Shown here piece after piece: positions 11,705-23,467 of a stretch of 62,000 nt of DNA. The translations under genes and the position numbers were made by a program. Numbering within the stretch: position 1 is the first letter of the stretch; each line of letters opens with the position of its first letter. Under the pieces are notes generated by a model that was not told where the DNA came from, did not search any database, and saw only the letters and a program-made list of their open reading frames with translations. Source of the DNA: Gnetum montanum (Eukaryota > Streptophyta > Gnetopsida > Gnetales > Gnetaceae); contig MNCI01017900.1 in NCBI GenBank assembly GCA_015680685.1, positions 1 through 62,000 of the forward strand, written 5' to 3'.

Positions 11705-13189
11705 CATTAAAAGGTCCACACCTTGAAGAGGAACATATACTTTAGAAATGAGAAGGATCATTTGTGTTAGAGATTTTATGTATTTTATCAAGCTCAATAT
11801 ATTAAATAAGGTCTATATTACATAAAACCATGAACATTTCTAATACCATCATGGTGTTGATAAAATATACTTCTTATTAGTTAAATATTGTTATAAGTAA
11901 TTCTATTTTTTATATTACTTTGTTAATGTTGATTAATTTTCATGTCTATTTGATCTAGGATCATGACTATTCTTTCTTATTTATATATGTGTGTTGATTC
12001 TAGTCCAATAGATGTAAGTAACAACAATATAGAAGTAGAGGAACATTGTATATTGATATTTATCTTTGTTTATACATTCTAATGATCAACACTATAGCCC
12101 TCTTAATGTGTTATAATTTTAATTAGTTCTTTACTTAATAGAGTCATCAAATCATCTTTGTTTTTCTTTGACCTAGTAATTTAAACATTACAAACTTCAC
12201 AATTTCATTAAGAATTATGGGCACAACTATTTAAAAGAAATATACCACTATAAAGAAATGGATATTACTATGGCGTTTATGTTCTCCTTATGTAATATAT
12301 ATTATATTTGAAATAAAAACATCATTTAAAGCGTTAGATGTACTGATGTATAGAAGGAGAATCTTGCATGATGTATTAAACATCTTTAATTAGCATACAA
12401 GATGGTTATAAATTTAAACATCAATTAAATTATTTTGAGCTAAAATATTTAATTATATTTTTTTATTTCTCATTAAAAAAATTCATTTATTCTCATCCAA
12501 TTTTCTTAATATTTATTCTTTCTCAAGTTTATAATTGTAAGAATTATAATTTTTTTGTACAAATGCCCTTTTGTTGTTTCTAGATGAATTTTACTTTGTA
12601 AGTAATGGATGTTGACATTGGTAAATAAGTCTTTATTATATGTTAAATAAAAACTAAAAGAAACTGTTATGATGTATGAATTATCGATAATTGCAAATAT
12701 ATCTGAGAAATTAAAAAGAAGAAAAAAAATTATACTAGACTTAAATAGTATACTTATAAAGGATGTATATTTTTCAAATATAAAATAATTGAAGATATAC
12801 AATAGAAAGTTTGATGTCATACTTGGTAAATAGTACTACATTTGACCTAGTGTTCATGAGTTTCTTAATCAATTAAGCAAAGAAGGATTCGAATATACAT
12901 TTTGTTCATCAACTTAGTCAATTCATATTAAAATAATAACAAATCATCTTATCAATGGTCTACATAAAAAACCTAAATTCACTTCTTGTCAAACTCAATG
13001 TTAATAGCATTATCACAAATGCACTATGCTTCCAATTTTTCAAAAGCCTTTAGAAAAGTTTTTCAAAAAGTATAACAATTAGTATGGATGAGAGGATGTC
13101 ATAATGATTGATGGCACAGATGATAAAATTTTTGATGAGGACAAAGAAAACTTCATTTAAGCTAAAAAATGTGATCAAAATAGTCTTAG
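11705..13189. other. AT-rich intergenic sequence, no gene seen
   Basis: I see no supported gene or structured element here. A 104-residue minus-strand open frame at 12506-12820 is rich in F, I, Y and K and looks like chance in AT-rich DNA. Just before element A, 13093-13189 reads on one frame as an acidic peptide-like phrase, and the flank after element A (24387 onward) may continue it, but this is too weak to call. Confidence 0.5.
13185..13189. repeat. Target-site duplication, left copy (element A)
   Basis: CTTAG directly precedes the first TGATGAG of element A and is repeated exactly at 24382-24386 after the last CTCATCA. A 5-bp duplication is usual for Ty3/gypsy integrases and marks 13190-24381 as one insertion. 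Confidence 0.85.
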
Positions 13190-14093
13190 TGATGAGTCGC
13201 AATTTTGTCAATTATGTCGATGAGGCCTTGTTAATGCATCGTATCATGCGTCAACAAGGCCCTATCAACATAGTATCCATATTTCACCTATAAATACATG
13301 CCTACCAGTTGCATTCATGGCATCAAGATTTCAGTAGTAGCAAAGCTCTTACAATTTTTTCATTTGAGAGTTAGAATTTTTCTCTTGAGTGCCTGCAACA
13401 AGAGTCATTCAATGTACGGATATTTATTTGAGCATTGATGTACTTGAGCATGAGAGTGTATACAGCAATAAAGATGAGCTTTCTGATAAACCTTGCAACA
13501 TTCTAGATAGATTAAATATTTCATTTATGCATTTAATGTTTTCAATTATGTATTAAATGTTTTTAATTATTTATTAAATGATTTCTAGTAATTAAGCTAA
13601 TGAAGCAATTAAATAAGATAAGTTAGATAGATTAAACACATAAGTACAACCACTTTGAGCATAACATGTATTCGCTTAGTAATCCCAACAATGTTATTTC
13701 TTAGTACGCCCAGTAGCGTGGCACTTGGTAACCTAGCAATGAATACGTGGGTTTAGGACATGTGCGGAAAGTGGGACTGAATACTTATGTTAGGACTAGT
13801 TAGACACTAGTTAATTAGTTAATTTAAATTAGTTAATCCAATTACTTTTATCTTCCTTTGAATACCAAACCATAAAATATAAAATGAAAAAAATCAAATG
13901 CCTCAATTACACTTAACCATGCCAGTGTACATCACAAGTGTAATTGGGAAGACAACAATTAACCTTAAGGTAAAGATTCACTTCCTAGAAGAATAGTGCA
14001 GTAGAAACTACAAAGTTTGTAGAATTCAACCAAATCATGCATGAATGCTTGTGATTCGTATGGTTGGGTGTAGGAGTACCTCACTACTCATCA
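13190..14093 (+). repeat. 5' LTR of element A
   Basis: 904 bp, starting TGATGAGTCG and ending CTCATCA. TATAAATA lies at 13289-13296, with an inverted repeat directly upstream (arms 13224-13237 and 13248-13261, 12 of 14 bases complementary). AATAAAG near 13460 may be the polyadenylation signal. The LTR is homologous to 23468-24381. Confidence 0.88.
13224..13296 (+). promoter_or_regulatory. LTR core promoter of A: hairpin plus TATA box
   Basis: GGCCTTGTTAATGC and GCGTCAACAAGGCC face each other across ten bases, followed about 28 bp later by CCTATAAATAC. In the 3' LTR the corresponding block is longer and has a 16-bp-arm palindrome (23530-23567). The position equals that of the GTAC dyads in other subfamilies, but the sequence is different. 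Confidence 0.55.
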
Positions 14094-14094
14094 T

Positions 14095-14112
14095 TGGCAC
14101 CATTGTTGGGGA
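14095..14112 (+). promoter_or_regulatory. Primer-binding site of element A
   Basis: TGGCACCATTGTTGGGGA lies one base after the LTR. The perfect complement of plant tRNA-Asp would be TGGCGCCGTTGCCGGGGA. The four differences are all transitions and are shared with element D at the first four positions, which suggests they are ancestral to the family. Confidence 0.75.
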
Positions 14113-14244
14113 CTGTGTTTATTGAAATGTGTGCTATATAGGATTAGTAAATATTATTTATATCATTGGATGAACTCAAGGTCAACATCACTCTCAACGA
14201 CATATAAACTACTAAGCACATTGATAATTTTATTCATTTACAAA

Positions 14245-16560
14245 ATGTCTTCTTCTTCCCTTAGACATGAAGATGTCAAACAGTTGATTCCACAGGAGTG
14301 AAAAGTGGTATATACTCATCTAGCTAAGTATGTACTAAACTTCACCTTCATCCTACATTAAGATGAATAGCTATGATGGCATGATATAGAGGGCAACATC
14401 GTCTTGCACCCCAATCAATCTATACTTGGGATGCTACTTAAAACTCTTAATAAATTGGGCATTCTAGATCTTCGGGAAGAATACATTTTGGATGGTTATG
14501 AGACTCAATATTATCATCCCACTAAAACACAACATAGGCAAGATTGACACCAGGAGAAGCACCATGAGTTTACAAAGGGAAAACACTTTAATAATCCCTT
14601 GTTCTTGGTAAACCAAGATGACAATGAGGATCCTCCTCCCAAATGTTCTCAACATGAAGATTCTCCACCCCCTATTATTGGTAATAAGGGTGTGACCCTA
14701 AACTTGTGGTCCACTATTCATAAACTAGGTTCAGGAAAAAGTGACAATCAAGGTAGGGACTCAGGAAAACATCATAATAGCAAGGGATTTAAGGATGGTG
14801 GTCATAATGAGTGGAATCATGATGATGGACATTATGGTGGTGCTGACATTCCACCTTCCTCTCCATCCTTTTCATCTAATTCCAAACATTCCTCTTCATC
14901 TTCTAATTCTCATAAAATCCACCATCGAAATAATCACAATGAAGGTTATCAATGAGACAACAATGACTGTGAAGGCCACTAGGACCAAAAGGGTGGTCAA
15001 AACCATCATCGACATCATTGATGCAGTGATGATGATGAATCTCTATTAGCAACTTGAAGCATGCTCAACATTGCAAAGGTAGTTAGAATTCCAACTAGGC
15101 ATATGAAAGATAGTAGGATTAAGTAGTTAGACATGAATAATATTCCAAGATTTAAGAGGGGATACAACTCTGATCCACAGACACATCTACAAGCTTTCCA
15201 TGATGCCTGTGCCTTATAGAACATAGAAAATGAGTGGTAGAAACTCAAGCTTTTCCCTAGCACACTCATCAAGGAAGCTAAAAGCTAGTACTGGTCCTTG
15301 GAATTGGAATCCATTCACTGACAGAGTACCATGTTAAAGCTATTTAATAACAAATACCAGACATACTCCAGAGTGTCTAATCTAAGAAGGCAAATCCAAG
15401 GCTGGAAACAAGGAACACATGAACCCTTGGATGCTACCATGGATAGATACTATTCACTCTTACATTGATGCCCTGGTCATAATTATTATAAGAGGAAACA
15501 ACTTTGCCACATTATAGATGGGCTCAGAGTAGAAAATAGAAAAACTCTTGGGGTGTATGCCCAAGGAAGATTGTCTAAACTGAGAGCTCATAAAATCCAA
15601 AGGTTGATTGAGCAAGTAGCAAAAGAAGAAGATGAGCTATGAAAAAAGAGAAAGTGTAGAAGAGTATAATAGGAACCCTTCCATCAGAAAATAAGAGGTC
15701 CAATTTTGTGATAAAGGGAAATCACTACTTGATGAAGTGGTGAACAGAAAAACCTTGCCCATCCAAAAATCTATTTCGAATATTTTGGCAAAGGTTGATA
15801 AAGTATGAGACTCTTTGGATGAAAATTTCCAAACTACTATAAAGATTGCTAAAGAATCCAAAGAGCAAAATAGTGATCATAATCAAAGGAGATGAAAAGA
15901 AGTTAAACGTGCCTACCAAAGAGGTAAGGGCAAAGCTACGACCATAGAGGAAGTTGTGGAAACCAACTTCGATGATGAAACTGATTGTGACATTTGTTAA
16001 TATGAAAATCCAAAGGGTTTTTTCCTTATCATGTCACACTTACAAGAGTTTAGGATGTATGCATTGAATCTTCAACTAGCACATAGGCAAGCACCTAAGC
16101 GATTACCTTATCCTCAAGGCAATCCAAAGCAATTCCACTAGCAACAACAAGCTTACTACCCAAGTGGAGCTCCTCCACAACCTTATGAACAATACCAACA
16201 ATGGTACTAACCATAATCATGGGGCATAGCATTGCCAAGGAAAAAATACCCTTATAGGCAACCAGATCCATACGGGTACTATGTTCAGCAACCCATCTCT
16301 CCAAGAAGTTCTATAAGTCATACTTCATTTCAGCATCACTATCACTATTACCCTCTAGAGTACCATTGAACACATTCATCATCTACTTGTGGGAAAAATC
16401 CATATCCATACCATCCTTGACATCCATCTACACACACACCTTCACCTTCAACCTAGTTACCTCCTGCTCCATCCATGCAGGGTGAGATTCCTCCATAGCC
16501 ACAACAACAAAATGCTACGAGGGTTGTACATTCACAACTAGCTTTCTAGCTAAGTGGTTT
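14245..16560 (+). pseudogene. gag: Gag of element A, degenerate
   Basis: ATG 14245 is placed by homology to the start of Gag in C (48071): both share a YTHxxxYVxxFTFILH phrase. A low-complexity Ser/His/Pro-rich linker follows (about 14600-14955). The retrotransposon Gag capsid domain (PF03732-like) occupies about 15080-15650, recognisable from LQAFHDACAL, DRYYSLLH and KLRAHKIQRLIEQVAKEE. Near 15990-16130 is a conserved tail motif, NPKGFFLIMSHLQEF followed by PYPQGN, then a Gln/Tyr/Pro-rich region. Gag assembles the particle. The frame is broken by many stops and several frameshifts, so no full product is possible. Confidence 0.75.
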
Positions 16561-16739
16561 AGACAATCGATCCAAAAAAAGACCCTTCTTTCTATCTAGA
16601 AGTCCTCTCCAACCCTCACAATTAGTATGGATAATCATCCTACATCTCCAATATTCTCATCCTCTGCATCAAATACCTTCGAGTATCCTTCAAACCAAGT
16701 GCTACCTCAAATTCACACAATGATGCTAACTCATGTTGT

Positions 16740-17160
16740 TTCCAACTGAATTAAGGCTAGAAATATTCCCACAAAAAGATTTAACCTTGGAAGTCCACTC
16801 ATGTACTTTCAGATCACTGGACATGAGCCATGTAAGCTCTTCTTGACTCTAGTTCTAGAGTTAATCTCATCTCCCATGACATGTACAAGGCTTGGAACCT
16901 ACCACCTCTCAAGAAGAGCAACATCTATCTAGAATTGGCAAATCAGTCAATTACTATCCCTATGGGATTAATAGAGGACATTGTAACCATAGTATGTGGG
17001 TGGTCCTATCCTACTAATTTTCTGGTGATCAAGGTTAAAAACTACAAAAGTGACTTCCCCATCATTATGGGAACAACTTAGTTAAGCATGGTTGACACAC
17101 ATATGGACATAAGGGATCTCTCTCTAGAAATATCCAAAGAAAATGAATTGGGCAAGATAG
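16740..17160 (+). pseudogene. Retroviral-type aspartic protease of element A, broken
   Basis: The region aligns with the protease of element C. The active-site phrase, LLDSGSGVNLIS in C, reads LLDSSSRVNLIS here (about 16840-16875, frame-shifted against its neighbours), so the glycine after the catalytic Asp-Ser is lost. From 16881 a 66-residue open stretch covers the flap and C-terminal half, ending at the equivalent of IIMGRAWL, which here reads IIMGTT before a stop. The enzyme would process Gag-Pol. Immediately downstream, where RT should start, the sequence jumps to integrase. Confidence 0.65.
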
Positions 17161-17349
17161 AGAAGAAGCGTATTCCATGAATCGCATATAACGATAACAA
17201 ATTTGGTCCATCAAAAGTACATACATTAAAACATGCAATCAGTGTGCACAAGAAATTAATATTCAATAGTATCTATATGTAGTAGCCACAAAATAGTTTT
17301 TTGATCTTAGAAAAATTCGCATCGGACCAAAATCAATAGACATCTTTAC

Positions 17350-18468
17350 AAGGTGTGTGTTGATGGCCTAATTCATTGGTTTTTCCTTGATGAAGATCAA
17401 TTGTGCATTCTCCAAGATGCTCATGAAGGGCCTTGTGGAGGCCACTATGCAGGGAGATGCATGGCCATGAAAATCCTAATGGTAGGATACTATTGCCCTA
17501 CACTCTTCAAGGATGCTCACCAATTTGTCAAATCTTGTAAGTGTTGTTAACGTGATGGGTGGATGACTGCTTGCATGGAAGTCCCTCAATAGTGGATTCA
17601 ACCACTGGAACCTTTTGACATATGGAGCATTAACTTCATGGGCCCCATCACACCCATGTCCAATGGAAAGGCATATATTATCATAGCAATCGACTTCTAC
17701 ATAAAATGGGCAAAAGTAGTAGTCATTACTAATTGTACATCATCCATTATTGCTAGATTTATACAACAAAATATTGTAAATAGGTTTGGGGTGCGATGGT
17801 CACTAATTTTTGATAATGGAACTCATTTCACATGTGCCACTTTTAGAAAGTTAATGCAACAGTTTGGGGTTGAACATAAATTAACAACACCCTATCACCC
17901 CCAAGCCAATGGTCAAGCAAAGGTAACTAACCAGGAGATCATAAAGATCTTAACATAGACCATTAGCAAGTATAGGAAAGATTGGAGTACAAAACTTAAA
18001 GATGCCCTCTTAGCTTACCATTCAACATGGAAACTTCCTATTGGCTACTCTCCCTACGAGTTGGTATATGAAAAACTTTCAACACTCCTGATCCAGTCTA
18101 AGCTTTGTGCACTCTTAACAACTTGTAACCTAAATCTTGACCTAAGTCTAGCACGGAAAAAATGATTAATCAACCTAAATGTGCTAAATAGAAATTGATT
18201 GGTGGCCCTATCTTTGAATGAGGTGTACAAGACATTCAATAAGCAACGTTATGACCTAAGAATACAAAAGGTAAAACTTCAACTAGGAGCTAAGGTCCTC
18301 TACTGGAATCCCACACATGTATCTCAGAAGGTAAAATTTCAAAAACTATGGGAGGGACCTTATATAATTGATCAAACCTTTTCCTCTAGGGCCATGTTAA
18401 TCTACAAACCTGAAAGCCCAAAAAAAAAGGTAGTTGATCAACATCCAACAAGTAAAACCTTTTCTTGA
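17350..18468 (+). pseudogene. Integrase of element A with two catalytic residues lost
   Basis: The order of motifs is an H2C2 zinc-binding region (HEGPCGGHY ... YYCPTLF ... FVKSCKCC, 17353-17550), the core domain (17600-18100) and a GPY/F-type C-terminal domain (LQLGAKVLYW, LWEGPYII, to 18468). The first catalytic aspartate is asparagine (INFMGP, codon 17632-17634). The second is present (FDNGTHF, 17812). The glutamate 36 residues later is lysine (codon 17920-17922). Both changes are GAN to AAN transitions. Stops occur at 17548 and 17956, and a frameshift near 18100. Integrase would insert the cDNA; this copy is inactive. Reverse transcriptase and RNase H are absent between it and the protease. 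Confidence 0.85.
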
Positions 18469-20364
18469 ACCAAGAGAGGCCAATGCAACTACCACCTCGA
18501 TGGATGGACAACCATGTTCTATTTTTCAAATCTTTTCCTTCCAACTTAGCCATGGGGGAGACTGCCATCCCTGCTAACAATCCATATGGCTTTCCAATTT
18601 TTCTACTTTTTTTCATGTTTTTAATTTTCATAGATTATTTATTTTACAAATTTTTTATTTTTAGATTTTTCTAATTTTACATCATCATTAGTACCTTTAA
18701 ACCTTTCTTAATTATTTTACACTTTCTTATATATTTTACTTTGTTTTATTTTGTTCAAGTGTGATATTTCCTCATGTTTGTTAATAAAATTGCTTTATTG
18801 CCACATGACACAATGTCACTATTATTGTTTACTAATGATGGTTTGTGCTTAATGTTGTGATTGTCAATGTCTAGTTTCTATTTTTGAATTTTAATGTTTG
18901 ATGACTATGACATGGTTTATTTTTTATGGAACAGCCAGTGAGTCCATGTCATCCGCCCATCTAATAAACTCTATGGTTTTCCTTGTTTTGGAAATTTGAG
19001 ATCCCTTCCATTCAAGAAACTTTTAATCAATCAATGACCTTGGTAGTTTCAGAATTAGGAAGGATTCAAAGATTTGTAAAGGGTGTGACTTCAAGGGGAC
19101 TCAATACTCTTTGTACTCTTCTACTTGCTTGAGTGCTTGAGTGTTTTTCAAGGACTTCTTATCATTCCATTCCAACCACTAATAGGAAATCAAATAAATT
19201 CTTTGCATGGTGTGGTTCTCATCCAAAAATTAAAAAAAAAATAATGGGAATTCAAAGCACACCCCTTGGACAAATAAATGGGCTACAAGCACTGGTTATG
19301 GGACTAAAAAGACATGCACCCATGCCTGAAGGTCCCCTCTAACTAAGGCCCTTTCTCACTTCCTACTTCTCTTTTTTCTTCTCTGTATGGAATGATGGTT
19401 GTTTTGTGGAAGCACTCTCATGCCTCGTGCTGGTAGACCAACCTTAGAGTGATAATGCAAACTCACTAAACATGGCTGGTTTTGGTCTAGACCAAGGATG
19501 GATCTTCTTGAGCCATTTTAAACATAAATTCCATAAGGGACTTCATATGACCTCAATTCAAAATTTCATTCCACCATCTCCATCATCCATCCATGTTACT
19601 ATAACTCACCTTGCTACCAGGTTCTATGTTATGTTCTATCTCTTAGTCTAATGTGTTTGAATTCTTAGATAGATTCTTTTTGGTTGGTCCTTAGCTTTTC
19701 ATGACCATTAATCAACTATGGGACCCATGGACTCTTTAGTTGAGGTTATGTAAGGGCAACAATGGCATGAGCCTACTATGAGGAGGACCCACTTGCATAG
19801 CTCTTAGTTTGGTTAGTTAAGGCTCCTTACTTTTGACATTGCTACAATCCTATTTTTTGCATATTCCATTGTGTATTCCACTCAGTGCTCCTCAACCTTT
19901 TACTCCATTCATCTGTTGAATCATTTTTCTTCATTTTTCTAAATTTGTGAACTCCAACACCCTCTTCTCATATTTTCATACTATTCTTGGCATTTTGAGC
20001 TTTCATTTGACCCTAATTTCATTCAAAAACTCTTTGTATTTTGCAAATTTGACCAAAGTCAATTGTCATCTATGGTGGTTAACAACTGCATCGATGAGGC
20101 CTTGCTAACATAGTGCATAAATCCTATATGTACCATTGTGCACTTAGAATTCCCACTGTTTTTTTTTTAAATTTTTGGATGAGAACCACATGTGCATTAA
20201 TAAATCCTATATTAATACTAACACATAAATAAAATAATAAGTGGAGTAATAAAATCAGCCATAATCACAACTTAGCCAAGTGTAACTATCCTAAGAGATA
20301 AAGGTATCCCAATTGCTTCATGTTACACAACGATTGCTAACCCATGATCTTATTGTGATTACAG
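18469..20364 (+). other. Non-coding spacer between pol and ORF3 of element A
   Basis: There is no long ORF, yet patches are well conserved with the spacer of C (50962-52523): AGGGTGTGACTTCAAGGGG (about 19080), CAAAGCACACCCCTTGGA (about 19255), CTCTAACTAAGGCCC (about 19338) and GGCATGAGCC...GAGGACCCAC (about 19763). It starts with a PPT-like TTAGCCATGGGGG (18546-18558) and T-rich sequence. At 20087-20124 it holds a fragment of the A-type LTR promoter palindrome (ATCGATGAGGCCTTG). Confidence 0.6.
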
Positions 20365-23225
20365 ATGGCACCAAGGCTTAAGCACCTATAGGAAGGAGAA
20401 TCTTTTCAACCAAGGGAGAAATGGCCCAAAGCTAGAAGGAGCCAATAAGAACAAGCCCAAGAATTGCCAAAGGCAACCCATGCAATAGGACCTCTTCATG
20501 AGGAGCCCGAAGTGGAATTTGTTCAAAAAATTCCAGAAGAAGAAGTGCCCATTGAGCAATCATAGTGAGGAGAAGTGCCTAGACCCACGCCAAGGCTTGA
20601 AGTCACTTTAACTCAAGCCTGCCTTGACATCATCAGGTCTTGGGAGATTCAACGATCAATTCTTCAAGAAATGAACTTTAGGCCATTCCTAGAAAAAGCT
20701 CTAGCAAAAGTCAAAACAAAATTGCAAACCTCTCTCATGTGGCCAGTCATCACATCTAGTGGAAAATGGTACATGGGAGAGACATATCTCTTCTAGAACA
20801 ATTGAAGGCTGGGATCCATAGTAAAGATCAAGGATATTCAGGTATCCTACTTGGACAAAGCTATCACGCATGCATTGGGGTTGGCTGGCATTAGGACATA
20901 GTTGGCAAAGCTATCAACGAAGGATGATCTTGAGGCTAGAAAGAAGTGGACTTAACAGTGCTATGAGGTTGACCGTAAGGAGTATAGCACGCTCACACTA
21001 GCAAAGTGCATCTATTTCAAAATTGTAGCCTATCACCTCAATCCAATGATGAGGCCCATCAAGGTGATCGCCTTCTTTGCTCGAGCATGCATCACTCTAA
21101 GTGAGAGATTTTTCATAAACCTTCCACAACTCATCTGTTTGGAAATTGAAAAGTATTTCAAGGAAAATGAACGTGGAAGAAAAACCCTTCCCTTTCTATG
21201 CCTCATCTAAAAACTCTACAAATGGGTTGGAATCATCTGCTATTCTAATGATACAATCATGCATTCTCCTTTGGCCTCATGATCTAAAATCATGAAAGAA
21301 AATATGTCAATAACAACTCAAGAATAGGATTAGTTACCACCACCACCACCTATTCAGAAATAATGTCGGAGGCCTGCGTAGCCATTGAGCACTTGTGCAA
21401 AATCCAAGAGCAGCTCTTGTGTGAGCAAGAGTAGCATGTAGAGATGAGTAGTGTAGATCCATCTATGTACTGATCAGCAATGGGTCATCTTAATGAGGTG
21501 GCTCAAACAATAAGCCAGATGGGAAGGGGTGGGCAATATTATTTACCCAACAAATGTAGTTTCTCACAAGGTCAGATCCCAATGCTCAAGAGGTAATGGT
21601 GTCCTTATCACAATACCATTTATTACTAGAAATCTCTGGGAATGTCACCACCTTCTTGGTACGATTGAAGGAAGGTGAAGGGGCAACTCTCTTGGTGATG
21701 TAGTACCAAAAGCAAGAGACTACGGCTGAAGTTGTAGCTGCCTATGTCATTGAAGCACTCAATGCACCTATGGCATCTATACTAGATGTATCTACACTTT
21801 GAGATGTGCAAACATCCATAGGCATAGTCAGTGAAAAATTGAATGCAACCTAGCATGAAGAATTGCTAGATCAATTGGTGGGAACCAGGCAACCAATTTC
21901 AGATATCTTCAATTTTTTAGAAAACATCACCACAACCCAATCAAAGCTACTAGACATAAGGGGCAAATGCATCATCCTGGAGGGGCAACTCAAAATGGCT
22001 AAAGCACAAAATCAATGCTTGGTAGGGGAGATTGCCGAATTACATGCCTGCCTTGCTGATCCTACAATCCTCAGCCCAACAACAACCAAAGATGAAGCTT
22101 TCCAACAACTTTAAGAACAATTCAAGAAGGCTGAGGAGGAAGTAGTAATAGCCATTTTCAACTAGTCCATATCAAAAGCAAAGATGTACTCAATTCAAAA
22201 GGACTTGGCTTAGATGCACCAAGAGAATGAGGCTCTAGCCACACAAAATCATCTCCTACACAATGTTGATGCCTAGAAGGAACAAATGCAAGAATTTATT
22301 TATCAATAGCAATAGCAGCTTGCTAGGGTGAACACTAAGTTAAGAAGATTGGCTGTAGAGAATCAAAATCTATCAATGGAAGAAGTTTGTACCTTGCACT
22401 AGAAGTCTACCATTGAAATTGCTACTTGAAAGAATGAAGCTTTAAAGTTTAAAAAAAGTCAAAAATCACTATAGAGACCAAGTTGGCCTCTAGAAGGAAG
22501 TAAATGAGAAGCACATCCAAATGGCAAAGGCAAAAATAAATGAAGTCCTCCAGTAACTCCAACAAAGGAAAGAAGTTTGGCAGCCCATTGTTGATGGAAT
22601 TGATGCCTATAACAAATCGGAGATTTACTTAAAGGAGTTGAAAATAGAAGAAATGATAGAGTACATGGAGTTGGCCAATCTCAATTATGTGAACTTGGCT
22701 ATGCTAACTACCATACGACCATGGTTAGAGTTAGAAAAATAAGTGGCTAGGTTGTATTGGCTATACGAGGTAGAGCTCAAGCATCATAAAGACACCAAGC
22801 AAAAGCTTGAGACTACAAATGCTAAACTCAAAGTTCTCAAAGCATGATTCATAAATCAATGATCAACTACTGAGAACCTAGCCAAAAAGATAAATGATTT
22901 CTAGGAGCTGAAAGATACAATCAAAGTGTTCGACATTGAATGCAAACAATTCGCTGCCTAGTTTATCAATGCAAAGGAGCTATTTCTAGCAATTCCATTT
23001 CCCTAGGATGTGCCCGTTCTAACCCACATTGGCAAAGCTATGTGGATGGTGCAAGATCCTAGAAGTAAGGAGGAGAAAATGAAAGCACTGTTGGATGCTT
23101 TTTGCCCCCCACTAGAAGTTGCAGTAGTAGCAGGACAACCGTAGCTACCTCAATTGCTACATAGGCGTGAAGCCAGTGAAGATTCCTCAAAACCTCAGGA
23201 GCCACCATTGCTTGGGACTATCTGA
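20365..23225 (+). pseudogene. ORF3 of element A: coiled-coil protein, env position, many stops
   Basis: ATG 20365 follows TTACAG directly, as the ORF3 start does after CAG in C and B. The N-terminal part (20365 to about 21290) stays in one frame apart from nonsense codons. It resembles the 'putative plant transposon protein' region of Athila-type elements: MNFRPFLEKALAKVKTKL, SGKWYMGETY, a segment ending LPFLCLI. From about 21860 on there is a heptad-rich coiled-coil region in other frames. A C-terminal segment conserved with B (WMVQDPRSKEEKMKALL, about 23040-23095) follows. No signal peptide or membrane segment is visible, so a true envelope protein is unlikely. The function is unknown. Confidence 0.6.
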
Positions 23226-23467
23226 TCTTCTCCACCAAAATTCATGCCATCAAGAAATGTGCTATCCAATTTTGACGAGACATGTCATGATGTTCAATTT
23301 TGTGTCATGAACACTGCCTTTTTTGTAATGGGTTGATCTGTACACTCAAGCACTTCATTTTTTATCAAGTCAATCTATTTTGTTTGTGAAAGGTTAGTCA
23401 ATAATCCCATACCTTCTCAATTTTTTAAAAGAACTTGAGGCCGAGTTTTCATTCACTAGTGATGGTA

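Noticed and set aside
12506-12820. 104-codon minus-strand open frame rich in F, I, Y, K
   Set aside because: Composition is what AT-rich DNA gives by chance, with no motif or homologous copy in the window.
15637-16304. Minus-strand open frames of 60-74 codons
   Set aside because: They are shadows of the plus-strand Gag of element A.
20365-23225. A true envelope gene
   Set aside because: It is in the env position and preceded by an acceptor-like site, but shows no signal peptide, fusion peptide or membrane-spanning segment.
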